A stretch of 64,000 nt of DNA. It comes from Actinomadura roseirufa (GTDB lineage Bacteria > Actinomycetota > Actinomycetes > Streptosporangiales > Streptosporangiaceae). Under the pieces are notes generated by a model that searched no databases, was not told the DNA's origin, and saw nothing but the letters and a program-made list of their open reading frames with translations. The stretch lies in assembly GCF_900659635.1 (NCBI RefSeq), contig NZ_CAACVB010000003.1:1-64000 (forward strand), given 5' to 3'. Both the position numbers and the translations under genes were made by a program. Positions 40,481 to 47,937 of this stretch are shown here, one piece after another (within the stretch, counting starts at the first letter, position 1; each line of letters begins with the position of its first letter).

Positions 40481-41539
40481 TCAGGCCACATCCGCGCAGC
40501 GGCGCAGGGCCTGCCACTGCGTGCGGGCCTGCTCGGCGGCCGTCCCGGTGAGCGGCCGCGGGACGCCACCGGAGATCTCCGCGGGCGCCCAGTCCGCCCG
40601 CGTGACCCGCCTGCTCTTGGCGTTCGGGTCGAACGCCAGGGTGAGGACGCCGCTCTGGGCCGTCCGCCCGCTGGCGTTGTAGAAGACGAAGTTGCCGAGG
40701 CCGTAGTGCACGTACGCGCCGCTCTTGGCGTAGCCGCCCGCCAGCAGGACGTGCGCGTGGCTGCCGACGATCGCGTCCGCCCCGGCACCCGCGAGCTGGG
40801 CGGCGAGCTCCCGCTGAACGGGGGTGGCGCACGAGTTGAGCTCCTGCCCCCAGTGCAGGTCGACGATCACCACGTCGGAGTCCTCGCGGGCGTCCTTCAC
40901 CGCCTGGACCAGGCGCGGGACGTTCTTGGCGGAGGCCAGCCCGGCCTTGGCGTCGGTCGCCGTCCACGCCTCGACCAGGTTGTCGTCCAGCACCTGCGTG
41001 GCACCGATGATCGCGACCTTGGCGCCCTTGACGGTGACGCGGTGCGGCCGGAACGCCTCACCGGAGTTGCGGCCGATGCCGACGACGGGGAACCCGGCCT
41101 GCCGGGCGGCGGCGAGCGAGTCCTGAAGGCCGGTCTCGCCGTAGTCCATGCCGTGGTTGTTGGCCATCGTCGCCACGTCCACCCCGGCGGACTTCAGCGC
41201 GCGGAAGGCCGTCGGCGGCGCCCGGAACGTGAACTGCTTGGCGGCCGGGGTACCGCCCGCGGTGACGGCGGTCTCCAGGTTGACCATCGCGAGGTCCGCG
41301 CGCCGCAGCTGATCCGCGACCGGGCCGAGCGCGGTGCCGGGGGACGTGTCGAGCCGCGTGCGCAGCTCCCCCTCGAAATGGACGTCGCCGCCGAACGCGA
41401 TCGTGAACGGCTTGCCCGCCGCCTTCTCCTGGCCGGTGGCCGACGACAGCGCCCCGCAGCCCCCCGCCGTGAGGGCCACGGCGAGGGCGAGCCCTCCCAT
41501 CAGGGCGGACGCCCGTCCCGTCCCGCGTGCGACTGCCAT
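40481..41539 (-). CDS. CapA-family (PGA_cap) metallophosphatase-like lipoprotein, copy 2
   Basis: 352 residues from ATG 41539 with GGGGAGG six bases upstream. Lipoprotein signal (ALALAVALTAGGCG). The same CapA motifs as its neighbour are present: FTIAFGGDVHFEGEL, VNLETAVTAGG, VATMANNHGMDYGETG, VDLHWGQEL, VGSHAHVLLAGGY and YVHYGLGNFVF. The two proteins match along their whole length, so the pair is a tandem duplication; the linker after the Cys is shorter here. It is transcribed first, 122 bases ahead of copy 1. Confidence 0.88.
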   Translation of the reverse strand: MAVARGTGRASALMGGLALAVALTAGGCGALSSATGQEKAAGKPFTIAFGGDVHFEGELRTRLDTSPGTALGPVADQLRRADLAMVNLETAVTAGGTPAAKQFTFRAPPTAFRALKSAGVDVATMANNHGMDYGETGLQDSLAAARQAGFPVVGIGRNSGEAFRPHRVTVKGAKVAIIGATQVLDDNLVEAWTATDAKAGLASAKNVPRLVQAVKDAREDSDVVIVDLHWGQELNSCATPVQRELAAQLAGAGADAIVGSHAHVLLAGGYAKSGAYVHYGLGNFVFYNASGRTAQSGVLTLAFDPNAKSRRVTRADWAPAEISGGVPRPLTGTAAEQARTQWQALRRCADVA

Positions 41540-41649
41540 GGCGGCCTCCCCTTTCGACATCCTTCGCAAGGCTTGGACACCGGTGATCATGGGGAGGTTC
41601 AGGACATGGCCGCACGGGCACGGGGGACGCGGCACCACTCCTAAGACGT

Positions 41650-41676
41650 ATGATTCGTTCTCTTGAATCATTCATG
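41650..41676. promoter_or_regulatory. Fur/PerR-type box upstream of fur-catalase
   Basis: CTTGAATCATTCATG (41662-41676) fits a 7-1-7 Fur-family palindrome with six of seven pairs (TGAAT-C-ATTCA at its centre is perfect). It overlaps a second dyad, ATGATTC-N8-GAATCAT (41650-41671). The site is 15-40 bases upstream of the Fur-family gene and near the start of the divergent CapA gene. Confidence 0.75.
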
Positions 41677-41699
41677 TTTGAGGGGATAGGTTGAGCCGC

Positions 41700-42161
41700 A
41701 TGACCGCGTCCGGTAACCGGGGGACGACGACCGCCGCCGAGGAGCTCCGCGCCGCGGGCCTCCGGGTGACGGCGGCCCGCGTGGCGATCCTCGACACCGT
41801 CCGCGCCGGGGACCACCTCGGCGTCGACGCCATCGCCGAAGGCGCGCGCGAACGCGTGGGCCACGTCTCCCTCCAGGCCGTGTACGAGGCCCTGCACGCC
41901 ATGACCGGGAAGGGCATCGTCCGCCGGATCGAGCCCGCCGGAAGCCCGGCCCGGTTCGAGGGACGGGTCGGAGACAACCACCACCACCTCGTCTGCCGCA
42001 GTTGCGGAGCGGTCGCGGACGTCGACTGCGCCGTGGGGAACAGCCCCTGCCTGGAACCGATCAGCGATGCCGGTTTCCTGGTCGACGAGGCGGACGTCAC
42101 CTTCTGGGGCCTGTGCCCCGCCTGCCGCGAAGCCGCGCCGCCCCGGCAGACGGCCGGATGA
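41700..42161 (+). CDS. Fur-family peroxide/iron-responsive repressor
   Basis: 153 residues from ATG 41700; TTG 41691 is equally possible. Winged helix at about 10-80 (AEELRAAGLRVTAARVAILDTVRAGDHLGVDAIAEGARERVGHVSLQAVYEALHAM). C-terminal metal domain with NHHHLVCRSCGAVADVDC and LCPAC, so two CxxC pairs for structural zinc and His ligands for Fe/Mn. It is directly upstream of a catalase gene (47 bases), as in CatR- and FurA-type systems that de-repress catalase on H2O2. It probably represses itself and the catalase through the box at 41650-41676. Confidence 0.92.
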   Translation: MTASGNRGTTTAAEELRAAGLRVTAARVAILDTVRAGDHLGVDAIAEGARERVGHVSLQAVYEALHAMTGKGIVRRIEPAGSPARFEGRVGDNHHHLVCRSCGAVADVDCAVGNSPCLEPISDAGFLVDEADVTFWGLCPACREAAPPRQTAG

Positions 42162-42208
42162 GCCTTCGCGAATCAGCATCACCCACGGAGCAAGGAGGAA
42201 CCGCGCAC

Positions 42209-43663
42209 ATGTCCGAGAGGCCCACCACCACGACGGACGCCGGCATCGCCGCGCCGAGCGACGAGCACTCGCAGTCGATCGGCCCGAACGGCCCGCTCCT
42301 GCTGCAGGACCACTACCTCATCCAGAAGATGGCGCACTTCAACCGCGAGCGCGTGCCCGAGCGGGTGGTGCACGCCAAGGGCGGCGGCGCCTTCGGCGTC
42401 CTGGAGATCACCGAGGACGTCAGCCAGTACACCAAGGCGGGCCTCTTCCAGCCCGGCGCCCGCACCGAGTCCCTCGTCCGCTTCAGCACGGTCGCGGGCG
42501 AGCTCGGCAGCGCCGACTCCGGCCGCGACCCGCGCGGATTCGCGATCAAGTTCTACACCGAGGACGGCAACTACGACCTCGTCGGCAACAACACGCCGGT
42601 CTTCTTCATCCGCGACCCGCAGAAGTTCTCGGACTTCATCCACTCGCAGAAGCGCCGCGCCGACAACCACCTGCGCGACAACAACATGCAGTGGGACTTC
42701 TGGACGCTGTCCCCCGAGTCGGCCCACCAGGTCTCGTTCCTGATGACCGACCGCGGTACCCCCTTCTCGTGGCGCCACATGAACGGGTACGGCTCGCACA
42801 CGTTCCTCTGGTACAACGCCGCCGGCGAGAAGTTCTGGGTCAAGTACCACTTCAAGACCGACCAGGGCATCAAGAACCTCACCGGCGAGGAGGCCGACGC
42901 CCTCCTGGCCGTCGACGCGGACGTGCACCTGCGCGACCTCTACGAGACCATCAAGCGCGGCGAGCACCCGTCCTGGACCGTCCAGGTGCAGGTCATGCCG
43001 TTCGAGGACGCGGCGGACTACCGCTTCAACCCGTTCGACCTGACCAAGGTCTGGCCGCACGCCGACTACCCGCCGATCACCATCGGCACGTGGACGCTCA
43101 ACCGCAACCCGGAGAACTACTTCGCCGAGATCGAGCAGGCGAGCTTCGAGCCCGCCAACCTCGTCCCCGGCATCGGCGCCTCGCCCGACAAGATGCTCCA
43201 GGGCCGCCTGTTCTCCTACCCCGACGCCCACCGCTACCGGATCGGCCCGAACTACCTGCAGCTTCCGGTCAACCGGCCGAAGAACGCCGTGCACTCCTAC
43301 AACAAGGACGGCGCGATGGCCTTCGTCAACCCGCCGGACCCGGTGTACGCGCCGAACACTGTCGGCGGCCCCGCCGCCGACCCCGAGCTGTGGAAGGGCG
43401 ACAGCTACGAGGTCGCGGGCGAGATCATCCGCAGCGCCTACACGCTGCACCGCGAGGACGACGACTTCGGCCAGCCGCGCGCCCTGTGGGAGAAGGTCCT
43501 GTCCGACACCGACCGCGACCACATGGTCTCCAACATCGTCGGCCACGCCTCCGCGGCCGAGGTGACCGCCGACACCAAGAAGCGCGTCGTGGAGTACTGG
43601 CGCAACGTCCAGAAGGACCTGGGCGACCGCGTGGCCAAGGGCCTGGGCGTCAACGGCGCCTGA
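42209..43663 (+). CDS. katA: monofunctional heme catalase, clade 3-like
   Basis: 484 residues from ATG 42209 with AAGGAGGA nine bases upstream. Family landmarks: catalytic His55 (RVVHAKGGGAFG), Asn128 (LVGNNTPVFFIRDP), heme-ligand Tyr337 with Arg333 (RLFSYPDAHRYRIG), and FNPFDLTKVWPHADYP. Small-subunit length as in clade 3. It disproportionates H2O2 in the cytosol. Transcribed with the Fur-family regulator upstream; a terminator follows at 43696. Apart from its tight link to the regulator it is unremarkable. Confidence 0.96.
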   Translation: MSERPTTTTDAGIAAPSDEHSQSIGPNGPLLLQDHYLIQKMAHFNRERVPERVVHAKGGGAFGVLEITEDVSQYTKAGLFQPGARTESLVRFSTVAGELGSADSGRDPRGFAIKFYTEDGNYDLVGNNTPVFFIRDPQKFSDFIHSQKRRADNHLRDNNMQWDFWTLSPESAHQVSFLMTDRGTPFSWRHMNGYGSHTFLWYNAAGEKFWVKYHFKTDQGIKNLTGEEADALLAVDADVHLRDLYETIKRGEHPSWTVQVQVMPFEDAADYRFNPFDLTKVWPHADYPPITIGTWTLNRNPENYFAEIEQASFEPANLVPGIGASPDKMLQGRLFSYPDAHRYRIGPNYLQLPVNRPKNAVHSYNKDGAMAFVNPPDPVYAPNTVGGPAADPELWKGDSYEVAGEIIRSAYTLHREDDDFGQPRALWEKVLSDTDRDHMVSNIVGHASAAEVTADTKKRVVEYWRNVQKDLGDRVAKGLGVNGA

Positions 43664-43695
43664 CAAACCCAGTCCCCACGCAAGCCCCCAGATTC

Positions 43696-43738
43696 GGCCC
43701 GGCCACTCTCCAGAGTGTTCCGGGCCGTTTCGCCTTTT
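43696..43738 (+). terminator. terminator of the fur-catalase operon
   Basis: GGCCCGG (43696-43702) pairs with CCGGGCC (43720-43726), with ACTCT/AGAGT extending the stem around a small internal loop. It is followed by GTTTCGCCTTTT, a T-rich tail. It lies 33 bases past the catalase stop. Confidence 0.8.
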
Positions 43739-43900
43739 ACAGCCCCTTATGGCGACTTGCCGGTGACCGGGAAGACCGGATTGCGGGCCCGTCGAACGGC
43801 CTCTCTCCTTCGTGCTTCGGACCGCCTCTTGACGCGCTCTCTCGGACGGCGGAAGCTACCTGGAGACAACATCAGGCAACCAAACTCGCTGGGAGCCCGC

Positions 43901-44218
43901 ATGGCATTAGATTTCGTGGGCGTTGATCCAGGAAACCCCGACGACGACTGTCCCGCCGTTTGGGTGGACGCCGAGACGGGTGACTTCTACTTCCAGGGCG
44001 AAACGGTTACCGACCCCGACACCCTGGCATGGGTCAACTCCGACAGTCGGCTCAAGGACACGGAGTCGGTCGTACGGCTTCCCGCCGCAATGGCGCAGAT
44101 CATCATGGAGGCGGCCCGTGGGCGCTACGAGCGCGGCAAGCGGCGCTTCACAGCAGAGAACCATCCCCGCCCGGCTGAGGACGTACGGACGCGGCGAGAG
44201 CAAGCCGAGCTTCGCTGA
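43901..44218 (+). CDS. small protein of unknown function in a DUF6879/XRE module
   Basis: 105 residues from ATG 43901 with GGGAG in front. Begins MALDFVGVDPGNPDDDCPAVWVD and has ETGDFYFQGETVTDPDTLAWV and SVVRLPAAMAQIIMEAARGRYERG. The pattern suggests a small beta-rich domain followed by a helix. I know it only as a companion of DUF6879 and XRE-DUF5753 genes, with no assigned function. Its end overlaps the DUF6879 gene. Confidence 0.7.
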   Translation: MALDFVGVDPGNPDDDCPAVWVDAETGDFYFQGETVTDPDTLAWVNSDSRLKDTESVVRLPAAMAQIIMEAARGRYERGKRRFTAENHPRPAEDVRTRREQAELR

Positions 44219-44705
44219 ACTGATCGGGGAATGCGCGTCCTCGGCGTTCCATCTGGAAATCCATGACTGGCACATCACTGACGACCCTCGATTCCTGGCA
44301 TGGAAGGAAGGCCGCCGTCAACCCGAGGTGCCGGCGGGCAGGGCCTTCCAGGAAGCCGTACAGGACGCGGTGGCGCGAGGCGTGCAGGTTCACCGCGTCC
44401 GGCTGGTCTCCGAGCCCGTGAACGAGTACGTGCGATGGGAGCACAGCATCACGACCGAACACAATCTCGCCATCGGCGAAGCCGTTCGCTGGCTTCCTCG
44501 CGCATTCGCCTCTACGCTTACACTCCCTGGAAACCCGTTCTGGGTCTTTGACGGCCGACTTGTTCGCTTCTCCATCTTCGACGGAAATGGAAGCGTCGTC
44601 GGTCACCAGTTCAGCGAATCCCCAGAGGTGGCCTCGCTCTGCTCCGCTGCCTTCGAGGCGGCATGGGACCTCGCCACCGATCACGAGGACTACACGCTCG
44701 ACTGA
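44175..44705 (+). CDS. DUF6879-family protein
   Basis: About 176 residues. There is no ATG or GTG in a sensible place: sequence of the family type starts at LRTYGRGESKPSFAELIGEC, for which the first codon would be CTG at 44175. An unusual start codon or a start inside the preceding gene is therefore needed. Family features: SSAFHLEIHDWHITDDPRFLAWKEGR, VHRVRLVSEPVNEYVRWEHSITTEHNLAIGEAVRWLPR and a C-terminal FSESPEVASLCSAAFEAAWD helix. Function unknown; usually encoded next to XRE-DUF5753 regulators, as here (12 bases ahead). Confidence 0.75.
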   Translation: MRTYGRGESKPSFAELIGECASSAFHLEIHDWHITDDPRFLAWKEGRRQPEVPAGRAFQEAVQDAVARGVQVHRVRLVSEPVNEYVRWEHSITTEHNLAIGEAVRWLPRAFASTLTLPGNPFWVFDGRLVRFSIFDGNGSVVGHQFSESPEVASLCSAAFEAAWDLATDHEDYTLD

Positions 44706-44717
44706 TTCCGCAGACCA

Positions 44718-45578
44718 GTGCCGTCCTCTTCGTCCTCCAGCGCTCAGCAAGCCCGGCAGTCGCTGGCCGACCAACTTCGCGAGATCCGGCAAAGCGCGGG
44801 TCTGACCGCCAAGGATCTCGCGCAACGCGCGGGCTGGCATGGGAACTCCAAGGTGAGCAAGATCGAGCATGGCGCTCGGCCCGCCTCGGCCGAGGACGTC
44901 AGGATCTGGTGCAAAATCTGCGGCGTCTCCGAGCAGCGCACTAGTGAACTGCTTTTCGAACAGCGCTCAGTCGCCGGAATGTGGGTCACCTATCGGCGAC
45001 TCAACCGCGCCGGCCTCAAACGGGCCCAACAATCGGTCAGGCCGATTTACGAGCGAACATCCTTCATTCGCGCTTATCAGTCGCGAACCTTCCCAGGGTT
45101 GATCCAGACCGCAGCCTTCACGACCACGACGCTGCGACAGGTACGTCTACGGCAAGGAGTCCACATCGATGATGTGGACGCTGCCGTCGCCGAGAGGATG
45201 GATCGTCAACGAGTCCTGAGAGAGGGCAACCGACGTTTCGCGTTCATCCTCGAAGAGGCCGTACTTCATTACCGCCTCACGGGACCGGCCGCCCACGCCG
45301 AGCAACTTGGGCATCTTCTCGAAGTGATGAAACTCGCAGCGGTGTCACTTGGAATCATCCCGCTGGATGCCGAACGCCTACGGGCGAGACCCGCTGAGGG
45401 CTTCGTCATCTTTGGCGATGAGCAGGTGTCGGTAGAGCTCATCTCCGGCTACCTGAAGCTCACCCAACCGAGCGAGGTCGAGGCCTACGCGCGGGAGTTC
45501 ATCGGCCTGGCGGACGCAGCTGTGTCCGGCCAGGCCGCCCGAGCTCTCATCGCCAACGCCCTGGCTGCCCTCGCCTAG
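44718..45578 (+). CDS. XRE-family regulator with DUF5753 domain
   Basis: 286 residues, GTG start. XRE HTH at 15-75 (LADQLREIRQSAGLTAKDLAQRAGWHGNSKVSKIEHGARPASAEDVRIWC). DUF5753 at 105-280 (YERTSFIRAYQSRTFPGLIQTAAFTTTTLRQV, RRFAFILEEAVLHYRLTGPAAHAEQLGHLLEV, VSVELISGYLKLTQPSEVEAYAREFIGLADAAV). This is the large actinomycete family exemplified by regulators coupled to DUF397 or DUF6879 proteins. Last gene of a three-gene module with 43901 and 44175. Confidence 0.9.
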   Translation: MPSSSSSSAQQARQSLADQLREIRQSAGLTAKDLAQRAGWHGNSKVSKIEHGARPASAEDVRIWCKICGVSEQRTSELLFEQRSVAGMWVTYRRLNRAGLKRAQQSVRPIYERTSFIRAYQSRTFPGLIQTAAFTTTTLRQVRLRQGVHIDDVDAAVAERMDRQRVLREGNRRFAFILEEAVLHYRLTGPAAHAEQLGHLLEVMKLAAVSLGIIPLDAERLRARPAEGFVIFGDEQVSVELISGYLKLTQPSEVEAYAREFIGLADAAVSGQAARALIANALAALA

Positions 45579-45819
45579 CCGGGGGCAATACTGGGCAACC
45601 TCATTGAGCCGGCCTACGCCAGGTCCGTAGCGTCGTGGTCATGAGTTTCGGTAGTCCGCGGCATGCCCGGGTTTTCGCTGGTCAGCCCGCCCGAACGGGG
45701 TGCCCGGCCGGCTCGCCGGCCTTGGCCATCGTCTCCGCCTGACGGACCCCACATCGCCCACGAAGCAGGTCCTCCCTGGGCGCGAGGCGGGACCTGCCCT
45801 CCTTCAGAGGAGGCCATCG

Positions 45820-46179
45820 ATGGCCTTTCATTGCTACCTCTGGCTCGGTGACACCGCCACGGCCCAAGGCCCCAAGCGCGACCAGTTGTGCGGCGACCTC
45901 AGCATGGCGACGCCCCCGGTCCTGACGCGGGACTGGTTGAGGAAGCCGCAGAGCATGGTGCAGCAGAAGGCCGCCACCCCGGAAGCGGCGGTGAGCTGGC
46001 TGGAAAAGGTCTTCGACCAGCACGCGGCGAAGATGGCTCACTCGCAGGCCACGGGGATCAGCCGAGACGACCGGTTCGGGCAGGCTCTGGCGGACCTCAA
46101 GAGCGGTACCGATCTGTCGTGGGGCTTCCCGCTGGTGGGATCCAAGTATCTGGCCCTGGCCGTCATCGTCGTCGGCTGA
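45820..46179 (+). CDS. hypothetical protein, 119 residues
   Basis: Start at ATG 45820, with AGAGGAGG seven bases upstream. MAFHCYLWLGDTATAQ, MATPPVLTRDWLRKPQSMVQQKAATPEAAVSWLEKVFDQHAAKMAHSQATGI, and a hydrophobic end SKYLALAVIVVG. The last strand looks like a membrane or beta element. No family is recognised. The upstream 240 bases hold no gene. The good ribosome site and normal codon use make it a real gene. Confidence 0.6.
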   Translation: MAFHCYLWLGDTATAQGPKRDQLCGDLSMATPPVLTRDWLRKPQSMVQQKAATPEAAVSWLEKVFDQHAAKMAHSQATGISRDDRFGQALADLKSGTDLSWGFPLVGSKYLALAVIVVG

Positions 46180-46294
46180 GCCACTTCGCACCACCGCCGA
46201 CCCGGCGAACCCTGGAAGACCGGACGAGCCGACCAGCGTCACGCCGGACCGCCTTTGTAGAGCCCCCGAGGGGCCGCCCTCCTTGGTGTCTTGG

Positions 46295-47335
46295 TCATCT
46301 GCTCCTTGGGGTGGGCCTGTCGGCATGGTCGCCGGGGGCTAGTTCGAAGGGTGGGGTCACTTCCGGTAGCTCCGGGGACTCGGCCTGGGCGGGGACCCCG
46401 GTCGGGAACGTGGAGGGGTTCGCCGCGCGGGTGAGTGCCGACGTGGCCTCGTCCAGGGAACCGCCGAACGCCTTCGAGACGGCCTGCAGCGCGGTCGTGA
46501 CCTCGCTGGGGATGACCCAGAACGTGCTGCCCTCCCCCTCCGCGAGCTTCGGCAGCGTCTGCAGGTACTGGTAGGCGAGCAGCTTCGGGTCGGGATCGGC
46601 GGCGTGGACGGAGGCGAAGACCTGCTCGATCGCCGCCGACTGGCCCTCGGCCTCCAGGATCGCCGACCGCTTGGCGCCCTCCGCCCGCAGGATCGCCGAC
46701 TGCTTCTCGCCCTCCGCCGTGAGGATCTTCGACTGCCGGGCGCCCTCGGCGGTCAGGATCGCGGCGCGCTTCTCCCGCTCGGCGCGCATCTGCTTCTCCA
46801 TCGCGTCCTTGATCGACCCCGGCGGCTCGATCGCCTTGATCTCCACCCGGGTCACCCGGATGCCCCACCGGCCCGACGCGTCGTCCAGGACCCCGCGCAG
46901 CGCCGTGTTGATCCGGTCGCGGGACGTCAGCGTCGCCTCCAGGTCGAGGGTGCCGAGGACGTTGCGCAACGTCGTCGCGGTGAGCTGCTCGATCGCCTTG
47001 ATGTAGTTGACGATCTCGTAGTCCGCCGCGCGCGGGTCGGTGACCTGGAAGAACAGCACGGTGTCGATGTGCACGACCACGTTGTCCTCGGTGATCACGG
47101 GCTGCGCCTTGAACGAGACGACCTGCTCGCGCAGGTCGATGAGGGACTTCACGCGGTCCACGAACGGGACCACGAAGCTGATCCCCGGCTCCAGCGTGCG
47201 GTGGTAGCGGCCGAGGCGCTCCACGTTGCGGGCCCGCGCCTGCGGCACGATCCACACCGCGCGCAGCACCGCGGTGGCCAGGACGACCGCCCCCGCGATC
47301 ACGACCACGAGCGCGGCGATGGTGATATCGGTCAT
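46295..47335 (-). CDS. SPFH/Band 7 membrane-scaffold protein (QmcA/stomatin-like)
   Basis: 346 residues, ATG overlapping the NfeD stop. N-terminal membrane helix (5-28), SPFH domain 30-210 (VPQARARNVERLGRYHRTLEPGISFVVPFVDRV, DTVLFFQVTDPRAADYEIVNYIKAIEQLTATTLRN). Then a coiled coil with four near-repeats of the type ILTAEGxxxSAIL (AAILTAEGARQSKILTAEGE, KQSAILRAEGAKRSAILEAEG) and the family end IPSEVTTALQAVSKAFGG. SPFH proteins form large ring-like membrane microdomain assemblies. It forms an operon with NfeD. Confidence 0.93.
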   Translation of the reverse strand: MTDITIAALVVVIAGAVVLATAVLRAVWIVPQARARNVERLGRYHRTLEPGISFVVPFVDRVKSLIDLREQVVSFKAQPVITEDNVVVHIDTVLFFQVTDPRAADYEIVNYIKAIEQLTATTLRNVLGTLDLEATLTSRDRINTALRGVLDDASGRWGIRVTRVEIKAIEPPGSIKDAMEKQMRAEREKRAAILTAEGARQSKILTAEGEKQSAILRAEGAKRSAILEAEGQSAAIEQVFASVHAADPDPKLLAYQYLQTLPKLAEGEGSTFWVIPSEVTTALQAVSKAFGGSLDEATSALTRAANPSTFPTGVPAQAESPELPEVTPPFELAPGDHADRPTPRSR

Positions 47336-47787
47336 GGTGGCTCCTCATCCCGCCCGTCCGGGAACGGGTACAGCAGGGCCGTGGCGCCCTCGATGGCGAG
47401 GACGTCGGCGAGGACCCCCGGCGGAATGACCAGGTCGGGGTCGTAGGGACGCGCCGTCCACTCCTCGCCGCCGATCCTGGCGCGGCCGCCCGCGCGGCTG
47501 ACCTCGGTGAGCGTCACGGCCTCGCGGCCGACCAGCGCGGCGGCGCCGGTCCGCAGCGCGGGCGGCCGCGCGAACTGGCGGCGCGCCAGCGGGCGCACCA
47601 CGACCAGCCCGGCGACCGCCCAGGCCGCGAACACCGCGCCCTGGACGCCGAGCGGCATCCCCAGCGCGCCGGTCAGACCGGCGGCCAGCGCCGCGACGGC
47701 CAGCAGCCCGAGCGCCAGGGTCAGCGTGAGAAGTTCGGCGATCCCGAGCAGCGCCGCCAGCAGCAGCCAGGCGACCCACGCCTCCAT
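47332..47787 (-). CDS. NfeD-family membrane protein
   Basis: 151 residues. Two to three membrane helices (8-70: WVAWLLLAALLGIAELLTLTLALGLLAVAALAAGL, VFAAWAVAGLVVVRPLARR) and a C-terminal OB-fold (GREAVTLTEVSRAGGRARIGGEEWTARPYDPDLVIPPGVLADVLAIEGATALLYPF). This is the short NfeD type that is always paired with an SPFH protein. The stop overlaps the SPFH start by four bases (ATGA), so the two are translated together. They act in membrane organisation. Confidence 0.92.
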   Translation of the reverse strand: MEAWVAWLLLAALLGIAELLTLTLALGLLAVAALAAGLTGALGMPLGVQGAVFAAWAVAGLVVVRPLARRQFARPPALRTGAAALVGREAVTLTEVSRAGGRARIGGEEWTARPYDPDLVIPPGVLADVLAIEGATALLYPFPDGRDEEPP

Positions 47788-47937
47788 GACAGCTCCCTGA
47801 GGCGGCCGAAAGTCCTCTTTCCCAAGGTAACTCCGGAAAGGGAATCCGGGCCATGCCCGTCCTTTAAAGAAGGAATGGCGCGGGGGGGTAGGAACGGGCC
47901 ATCATGGGAAACGGTCCCGTTCACAAGGAGCGTCTCC

